Below the pieces are notes generated by a model. That model worked only from the letters and a program-made list of their open reading frames with translations. It ran no database searches and was not told the DNA's origin. Of a stretch of DNA of 64,000 nt, positions 58,598-64,000 are shown in pieces (within the stretch, counting starts at the first letter, position 1; each line of letters opens with the position of its first letter). This DNA is from an uncultured Paracoccaceae bacterium. Its GTDB lineage: Bacteria > Pseudomonadota > Alphaproteobacteria > Rhodobacterales > Rhodobacteraceae. A program made the translations under genes and the position numbers. The DNA lies in NCBI GenBank assembly GCA_947489325.1, contig CANLDA010000001.1, positions 124,001 through 188,000 on the forward strand. The letters are read 5' to 3'.

Positions 58598-60702
58598 AGA
58601 CCAAAGGCGCTGTAGGGGTAGTACCGCACCAATACGCCCGGTGAGATATGCGCCGCCTCATCCGGTAACTCGACCAAGCCTTCTGCCCAACTTAGGCCCG
58701 ATATGCGCCCAGACCCTTCTGAGGTGAACACTTCAACCTGACCATCCCGCAAGCGCGCGCGCAGATACTCACGCCGCCCCGGCTTTTTCGTTTTTTCAAA
58801 CGCCGCTGGCAACATCAAAGGCTCTGGCATGCGCCAACCTTCGCCCGCCAATGCACCCATTGCGGGTCGTGCAAAAATCAAGGTGCAAACCATGGCTGCC
58901 ACCGGATTGCCCGGCAGGCCAAAAACCGGAGTATCCTTCCACAAGGCCAATGCCAGCGGTCTGCCCGGCTTAATCGCGATGCGCCACAGTGACATGGATC
59001 CAGTTTCCCCGAGCAATGCCGAGACATGATCCTCATCCCCTGCCGACGCCCCGCCAGAGGTCAGAATGACATCGGCCTTTTGGGCCGCTTTGTCCATCAG
59101 GGCACGCAAAGCTGAGCGATCATCCGGCGCGCGGCCCATATCAACAGGCGTAAATCCAAACTGCTTGATCATTGCCAGCAACATCGGACGATTTGCATCG
59201 TAAATCTGATGCGGATCGGCTACGCTGCCTGCTTCTGTCAGCTCGTCTCCGGTTGAAATCACTGCAACACGCAACCGTTTTCGAACACTGACATCGCGCA
59301 CGCCAGTTGCCGACAACAGTGCAAGATCGGCAGGCCGAATTCGTCGTCCTGTCGGAAAGATTTCTGTGTCAGCAGCGACGTCTTCACCGGCCTTGCGCGT
59401 ATTCACTCCGGCGCGCAACGCCCCATGAAAGGCGATGCTCCCATCGCCCAGCGTTACATCCTCTTGCAAAATAACTGTATCCACACCTTCGGGCAGGCTA
59501 GCACCAGTCAAAACCCGGATCGCGTGGCCTTGTGGCACGATGTCCATATACGGCGCCCCAGCGGCAGAGCGTCCCTCAACCAGCGGCAAAACCTGCGGCC
59601 CATCGTCAATTGAGCCCCCCGCAAACCCATAGCCGTCCACCGCCGTATTCGGCTGTGGTGGATTGGAGCGCATCGCGGCAACAGGCAGGGCCAATACTCG
59701 CCCAAGCGCCTGATCTGCACGCAATGTTTCCGCTCCAACCACACAAGACAATGTATCCCGCAGCATCGCATGGGCCTGCGCGACCGGTGTCCAGTCAACA
59801 CCAGGTGGCAAAGCGAAACAATCGTTCTTCAGTGGCGGCGGTTGCAATGAATTTTTAGCGGCAGCCATCAACGCACCCTCATATCCAAGCCCAAAAATCC
59901 AACCTTCCTCGGCATTTTTCACATCCAGCATATCGTGCAAAACCGCAGGGTCGAGACGAGAAAACGCGCCCGCCATCAAACGCACCTGTGCAGCGTCACG
60001 AATTTCACCCTCTGCTTGGACCTTCCTGACCATTGGATTGATCAACCCCGGCCATGCCTCAACAAAGGCAATTGGGGCGTCCAAAGCCTCAAACGGCCAA
60101 ATCGAAACCTGCCCTGCGAACCGCTGCCGCAGGCGTGCAAGCACTGGTAGCCCCATCAATATCTGCGAGCCAACAGACCCTGCACCTGCCAATTGCCAGC
60201 ATGAAAAACTGCCTTTGGCTCGTGTTTCAACATGGCGGCGTTCGGCAAAAGGCATATCACATCGCGCCAATCCTTTGCGTGGCAAATGGGCAATGTCACG
60301 TTTCAGGCCATTCCCCCAAAACGGTCCAACACCGGAAAATCGCGCATTGATCGCACCCGCCACATCAAACCGGTTGTTGGATCTGGGCGTGTCGCTAATG
60401 TGGTGCGCCAACCAATCCCACAACGCCAACGGATCATCTTGCCCGGTCAAAGCATGGGCAAAACCTACTGGGTATCCAAACGGAAAATCAAAAGCGATAA
60501 AGGCGCGCCTGTTGGCGGAAAGTTCTGCCGAGATCAGATCATCCAGCCACTTTTCTGCCTGTTGGCGATTACGGTGATAGACGGGCACATCAGTGTCGCC
60601 CGCACGCGCCACACAGGTCCATATTGCATCTTTTTTCGGGGCTAGGCCTCGGTCGTTTCCACCCGACCAATCCACCATGACAAAACTGTCAAACGAGATC
60701 AA
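58594..60702 (-). CDS. moeA: Fusion of an RNase-H-like (DUF429-like) domain with MoeA
   Basis: A 702-residue protein. Residues about 297-702 are a full MoeA, the molybdopterin molybdotransferase that inserts molybdate: TAVDGYGF (catalytic Asp356), TGASLPEGVDTVI, GGASAGDEDHV, IKPGRPLALAL and GLPGNPVAAMV. Residues 1-290 are another domain: VMVDWSGGND near residue 8, IAFDFPFGYP (69-78) and FVEAWPGLI (213-221), a spacing that recalls the RNase-H-fold DUF429 family. It follows mobB by ATGA overlap, which places the fusion in molybdenum-cofactor synthesis. The first domain's role is unknown. Confidence 0.85.
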   Translation of the reverse strand: MISFDSFVMVDWSGGNDRGLAPKKDAIWTCVARAGDTDVPVYHRNRQQAEKWLDDLISAELSANRRAFIAFDFPFGYPVGFAHALTGQDDPLALWDWLAHHISDTPRSNNRFDVAGAINARFSGVGPFWGNGLKRDIAHLPRKGLARCDMPFAERRHVETRAKGSFSCWQLAGAGSVGSQILMGLPVLARLRQRFAGQVSIWPFEALDAPIAFVEAWPGLINPMVRKVQAEGEIRDAAQVRLMAGAFSRLDPAVLHDMLDVKNAEEGWIFGLGYEGALMAAAKNSLQPPPLKNDCFALPPGVDWTPVAQAHAMLRDTLSCVVGAETLRADQALGRVLALPVAAMRSNPPQPNTAVDGYGFAGGSIDDGPQVLPLVEGRSAAGAPYMDIVPQGHAIRVLTGASLPEGVDTVILQEDVTLGDGSIAFHGALRAGVNTRKAGEDVAADTEIFPTGRRIRPADLALLSATGVRDVSVRKRLRVAVISTGDELTEAGSVADPHQIYDANRPMLLAMIKQFGFTPVDMGRAPDDRSALRALMDKAAQKADVILTSGGASAGDEDHVSALLGETGSMSLWRIAIKPGRPLALALWKDTPVFGLPGNPVAAMVCTLIFARPAMGALAGEGWRMPEPLMLPAAFEKTKKPGRREYLRARLRDGQVEVFTSEGSGRISGLSWAEGLVELPDEAAHISPGVLVRYYPYSAFGL

Positions 60703-61190
60703 AGCCCAACCTCTAACAGGATGAAATCAGCGACCGCTGCGGTGTCATCCAAATCGAACTGAGGTAGATCAATGGTCAGTTGAGTGTCAGTTGCCACGGC
60801 CTGTACTGTCGGATTTTCCAAAGCAATCAAAGGATTATCCGCCTCAGCACGATAGGCCTCAACCTTGGGGTGGGAGCTACGTTTGAATCCCTCAACAAGA
60901 ATCAAATCGACCGGCGCCATGCGGGCAACCAGTGCCTCAAGATCGGGCTCTTGGTCGTCACGATGTTCGCGCATCAACGCCCACCGCGTCTCTGACGCTA
61001 GCATTACCTCTGCGGCACCTGCTTGACGATGGCGGTGCGTGTCGGTGCCTTTCTGTTCCAAATCAACTGCGTGGTGGGTGTGTTTGACAGTAGAGACAGA
61101 AAATCCCCGCGCCGAAATTTCGGCAACCAGTCTTTCCATCAATCCTGTCTTACCGGCATTCTTCCAGCCGGTCACACCATAAATACGCAT
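60699..61190 (-). CDS. mobB: Molybdopterin-guanine dinucleotide biosynthesis protein MobB
   Basis: A 163-residue GTP-binding protein with P-loop GVTGWKNAGKTGLMERL at the N-terminus, helping MobA convert Mo-MPT to Mo-bis-MGD. The start at 61190 overlaps the mobA stop (ATGA) and follows AGGAGGGG; starts at 61193 or 61214 are less well placed. It overlaps the moeA fusion downstream by 4 bases. Confidence 0.9.
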   Translation of the reverse strand: MRIYGVTGWKNAGKTGLMERLVAEISARGFSVSTVKHTHHAVDLEQKGTDTHRHRQAGAAEVMLASETRWALMREHRDDQEPDLEALVARMAPVDLILVEGFKRSSHPKVEAYRAEADNPLIALENPTVQAVATDTQLTIDLPQFDLDDTAAVADFILLEVGL

Positions 61191-61810
61191 CATTCCCCTC
61201 CTGCCATACGACACGCCAAATGTTGCGCCTCGGTCAGGTCAGCAGGTGTGTTGACGTTAAAAAACGGATCAAATGGGTCAGTCCTAAAAATCGCGGTACC
61301 TGCGTTATGCCTGTCGGTCCAAAGCACCACTTTGCGCAGCCCATCACGCAAAGCGACTCGCAGATCCTCTCGCAAGGCAACAGGCCACAGGCCAAATGTT
61401 GGCTGTCGCCAGATCTTGTCGCCTTCACGGGTCGCTGCAAGAGCCAGAGATTGTCCGCCTCCGGCCTTTTGCAACTGTGCCACAAGATCATGAGGGAAAA
61501 ATGGTGTGTCCGCTGCCGCCGTTACAATAGCATCCGCGCCTTGTGTTACAGCCCAGTCCAACCCGGCAAGAACCCCTGCCAGTGGTCCCGCATACCCTTC
61601 GATGCTGTCACACAGCACAGGTAGGCGCAAATCCTCAAACCGGCCCGAGTTTCCATTGGCATTAAGGGCAAGACCATCAACCTGCGGACCAAGACGGTTA
61701 ATGACATGATCAAGGATGCTCTGGCCATCCAACATTAGCCGACCCTTGTCGCCGCCTCCCATTCGTGTAGCCAACCCACCCGCCAGAATAACACCCAAGA
61801 CTTTGGACAT
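61190..61810 (-). CDS. mobA: Molybdenum cofactor guanylyltransferase MobA
   Basis: A 206-residue nucleotidyltransferase attaching GMP to molybdopterin. It has the signature VILAGGLATRMGGGDKGRLMLDG at the N-terminus, then GYAGPLAGVLAGLDW and DTPFFPHDLV with the metal-site aspartate. It is the second gene in the fdhD-mobA-mobB-moeA run and lies 10 bases after fdhD. Confidence 0.94.
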   Translation of the reverse strand: MSKVLGVILAGGLATRMGGGDKGRLMLDGQSILDHVINRLGPQVDGLALNANGNSGRFEDLRLPVLCDSIEGYAGPLAGVLAGLDWAVTQGADAIVTAAADTPFFPHDLVAQLQKAGGGQSLALAATREGDKIWRQPTFGLWPVALREDLRVALRDGLRKVVLWTDRHNAGTAIFRTDPFDPFFNVNTPADLTEAQHLACRMAGGE

Positions 61811-61820
61811 TTTTTACTCC

Positions 61821-62678
61821 CTACTTCTCAGCCGACTTACGGCGATTTTTGCGAGGTTCATCCGAGACGGTGTCAGGATCGACATCCCGTATCAGCCGAT
61901 CATTGCCAGACAAGCACACAAACCGCTTCCCGCGCATACGCCCAATCAATGTCAGGCCAATCTCGCGTGCGATTTCAACGCCCCAAGCCGTAAACCCGGA
62001 CCGGGATGCCAGCACTGGAATACCCATAAGGGCGGTTTTAATCACCATTTCAGACGTCAACCGCCCGGTGGTATACAACACCTTATCCGATGCTGTAGTC
62101 CCAGATTGAAACATCCAACCTGCAACTTTATCCACCGCGTTATGTCGGCCCACATCCTCCATATAAACCAAGGGTTGCGCGCCTTGGCACAAGACGGTGC
62201 CATGGATAGCGCCGGCACTTAGGTACAGCGAAGGCATCCGATTGATCCGATGCGCCAGCGCATAAAGATCAGAAGTGCGCACCTGTGTGGCAGGCAAGGT
62301 AAGGCCCTCAAGCCCCTCCATCATATCGCCGAACACAGTGCCCACAGCGCAACCGCTGGTGCGGGTCTTTTTCTTGAGCTTTTCTTCGTGGTTGGTTTGG
62401 GTGGCGGTACGCACCACCACCGTTTCAAGATCGTCATCATAATCCACGCGCGTGATCTGATCATCATCACGCAGCATCCCTTGATTGCGAAGAAATCCTA
62501 TGGCCAGATATTCCGGGTAATCCCCAATGGTCATCGCCGTGACGATTTCCTGTGAGTTCAGGAAAATAGTCAAAGGGCGTTCTTCGACCACTGACAAATC
62601 GGCCACCTGCCCATCCTGATCAACACCCTGCACAGCCCGCGTCAGCCCCGGCGCATCTGGACGCGGCGTCACGATCAT
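61821..62678 (-). CDS. fdhD: Formate dehydrogenase sulfurtransferase FdhD
   Basis: A 285-residue FdhD, which sulfurates the molybdenum cofactor of formate dehydrogenase. Family blocks are EEKLKKKTRTSGCAVGTVF, YMEDVGRHNAVDKVAGW and LVGGRL-like TTGRLTSEMVIK. The first cysteine of the usual CxxC is present (SGC), but the second is Gly. The start MIVTPRP at 62678 has AGAGGA upstream; a TTG start about 27 bases earlier has a stronger GGAGGAG, and the open frame reaches 62936. No fdh structural genes are in the window. Confidence 0.88.
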   Translation of the reverse strand: MIVTPRPDAPGLTRAVQGVDQDGQVADLSVVEERPLTIFLNSQEIVTAMTIGDYPEYLAIGFLRNQGMLRDDDQITRVDYDDDLETVVVRTATQTNHEEKLKKKTRTSGCAVGTVFGDMMEGLEGLTLPATQVRTSDLYALAHRINRMPSLYLSAGAIHGTVLCQGAQPLVYMEDVGRHNAVDKVAGWMFQSGTTASDKVLYTTGRLTSEMVIKTALMGIPVLASRSGFTAWGVEIAREIGLTLIGRMRGKRFVCLSGNDRLIRDVDPDTVSDEPRKNRRKSAEK

Positions 62679-62762
62679 TCCATCAGTGTCCTCTGATATT
62701 GCCAATTGCAACTCCTCCGCAGTCTGCTTAGCTGTGGTCACATATCGTTTTAGAGATTTGCC

Positions 62763-63476
62763 ATGGCCACCACCACAAAGAAATCCGTCTATTTTCAAGG
62801 CATGCGCGACGGCGCGCCATTTTTGCTGGTCGTTGGCCCCTTTGCCCTGCTGTTTGGTGTGGTCGCAACAGAAGCCGGATTGAATGTTTATGAAACGTTG
62901 GCGTTTTCGATAGTCGTCATTGCCGGAGCGGCTCAATTCACCGCGCTTCAGTTGCTAACAGAAAATGTACCCACGGTCATTGTGCTTGCTTCAGCTCTTG
63001 CGGTGAACCTGCGTATGGCGATGTATTCGGCGTCTCTGACCCCATATATTGGCGCGGCCCCAATCGGTTGGCGGGCCTTGGCGGCCTATTTCACAATCGA
63101 CCAAAGCTATGCCCTGTCGATTGTGAAATTCGAAAACGAACCCTATCTGACGCTGGCGCAGCGGTATGCCTATTTCTTTGGCATTGTGACACTGATGATC
63201 CCCGGATGGTACGCGATGACCGTTGTCGGCGCCTTGGTTGGAAAATCCATTCCACCGGAATATGCGCTGGATTTTGCTGTCCCGATTACGTTCATCGCTA
63301 TGATTGCCCCTGCCTTGCGCAGCGTTGCCCATGTGGCAGCAGCCATGGTATCCGTGATGCTGGCTCTGTGCTTTACTTGGGTGCCCTATAATCTTGGACT
63401 GCTTATCGCGGCCTTTGGTGCCATGATGATAGGCGCGCGCGTAGAATTGATTATGACGCGAAAGGCAGCACTATGA
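62763..63476 (+). CDS. azlC: AzlC family branched-chain amino acid exporter, large subunit
   Basis: A 237-residue AzlC protein with about six membrane helices, the large subunit of AzlCD-type exporters for branched-chain amino acids. Features include RDGAPFLLVVGPFALLFGVV near the N-terminus, SIVVIAGAAQFTALQLL and LAVNLRMAMYSASLTPYIG. It is divergent from fdhD and overlaps azlD by ATGA. Confidence 0.92.
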   Translation: MATTTKKSVYFQGMRDGAPFLLVVGPFALLFGVVATEAGLNVYETLAFSIVVIAGAAQFTALQLLTENVPTVIVLASALAVNLRMAMYSASLTPYIGAAPIGWRALAAYFTIDQSYALSIVKFENEPYLTLAQRYAYFFGIVTLMIPGWYAMTVVGALVGKSIPPEYALDFAVPITFIAMIAPALRSVAHVAAAMVSVMLALCFTWVPYNLGLLIAAFGAMMIGARVELIMTRKAAL

Positions 63477-63796
63477 TTGATCGCGTGGATTTATGGATCG
63501 TTATCATCGGTCTGGGATTGGGCAGCTTTGGCTTGCGGTTCGTCTTTACCGGCATCATCGGCGATCGCACCTTGCCGGAATGGGTCCTTCGGCATCTGCG
63601 TTATACGGCCGTGGCGGTTTTGCCAGCATTGGTGGCCCCGCTGGTTGTCTGGCCATCTGCAACAAATGGAGATTTGGACCCGGCCCGCCTGCTGGCCGCT
63701 GCCGCAGCCCTAATTGTAGGCTACGTCAGTCGCAACATACTTGCTTCTATCCTAAGTGGCGCGGCGGTATTGTATCTGGGGCTTTACCTGTTCTGA
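63473..63796 (+). CDS. azlD: AzlD family branched-chain amino acid exporter, small subunit
   Basis: A 107-residue protein with about three or four helices, the partner of AzlC. The typical N-terminal IIGLGLGSFGLRFVF and the LRYTAVAVLPALVAPLV segment are present. It starts in the azlC stop codon (ATGA). It ends 14 bases before the convergent next gene. Confidence 0.9.
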   Translation: MIDRVDLWIVIIGLGLGSFGLRFVFTGIIGDRTLPEWVLRHLRYTAVAVLPALVAPLVVWPSATNGDLDPARLLAAAAALIVGYVSRNILASILSGAAVLYLGLYLF

Positions 63797-63810
63797 GTTA
63801 AAAATCCAGA

Positions 63811-64000
63811 TCAGTTCTTCTTGCGCAGTTCATATTCTGGAACAAACGCTTTCAACACCTTGGTTTTGTCGTCGCTATCATATTCATACAAGCGATCGTA
63901 ACTCGCACCCTTTTGGGCAAATTGCTCCATCAACTTTTTCGGGTAGAATGTTCGATTGATGTCCTCAAAGCCGGGCAATTGCGAAATCAGATCCGATGTG
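63811..64000 (-). CDS. C-terminal fragment of an unknown gene (partial)
   Basis: The last 62 residues of a minus-strand gene that runs off the window: it ends SYDRLYEYDSDDKTKVLK then AFVPEYELRKKN and a TGA stop. The tail is charged and has no cysteine or membrane segment. I do not recognise the family; the frame is continuous to the window edge. Confidence 0.65.
   Translation of the reverse strand, partial: TSDLISQLPGFEDINRTFYPKKLMEQFAQKGASYDRLYEYDSDDKTKVLKAFVPEYELRKKN

Overview
The window looks like a chromosomal segment of a marine Rhodobacterales (Roseobacter-group) alphaproteobacterium. The grounds are protein content and gene order: crotonyl-CoA carboxylase/reductase and ethylmalonyl-CoA mutase next to sdh, mdh and suc genes, a LuxR/LuxI pair, the lineage-typical families TIGR02186, TIGR02302, DUF1194, DUF1737 and NnrU, and roseobacter-style G/C-rich intergenic repeats. 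Base composition is moderate in G+C. I see no rRNA, tRNA, phage, insertion sequence, CRISPR array or replication origin. Almost everything is core genome, with two small accessory-looking insertions inside TCA-cycle operons.

Layout. 1-7.4 kb: end of glnD, murJ, a rhomboid-like protein that has lost its catalytic residues, trpS, a branched-chain aminotransferase, a universal stress protein, an Nfu iron-sulfur scaffold behind an Irr-like box, tsaB and rimI. 7.5-12.1 kb: a four-gene BMP-type ABC importer, probably for nucleosides or purines. 12.2-16.2 kb: TauE/SafE permease, TIGR02186 protein, short-chain dehydrogenase, RecD-like helicase. 16.2-17.8 kb: quorum-sensing locus (small ORF, luxR, luxI). 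18.0-24.2 kb: ccr, a PlsB-type acyltransferase, a small membrane protein, ecm, deoD. 24.2-34.2 kb (minus strand): a DUF1989 protein, sdhCDA, two sulfotransferase-like genes, sdhB, a DUF1194 protein, and an operon mcl2-nnrU-DUF1737-mch. 34.5-45.3 kb (plus strand): mdh, sucCD, two unfamiliar genes, sucAB, lpd. 45.5-58.6 kb: ftsE-ftsX-plsC, a zinc-ribbon protein, TIGR02302, lysA, a small lipoprotein, argH, a TlpA-type thioredoxin, ETF-QO, greA. 58.6-63.8 kb: a moeA fusion gene with mobB, mobA and fdhD for molybdenum-cofactor and formate dehydrogenase maturation, then azlCD and the tail of one more gene.

How it works together. The centre (18-45 kb) is a carbon-metabolism supercluster. Ccr, Ecm, Mch and Mcl2 belong to the ethylmalonyl-CoA pathway, which assimilates acetyl-CoA without isocitrate lyase and delivers glyoxylate, malate and succinyl-CoA. 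Sdh, Mdh, SucCD, SucAB and Lpd are the TCA enzymes that receive those products.

Two sets of repeated DNA motifs suggest shared control. GTGATCAC palindromes lie upstream of sdhC, mdh and sucC, as pairs exactly 21 bp apart in two of the three cases. A GCCGCARYGCAG motif lies upstream of ccr, ecm, mcl2 and mdh. I could not identify either regulator.

The most unusual items are these two motif sets, the two-gene insertion wedged by start/stop overlap between sucD and sucA, the sulfotransferase-like pair splitting sdhA from sdhB, the catalytically dead rhomboid, and the RNase-H-like/MoeA fusion.
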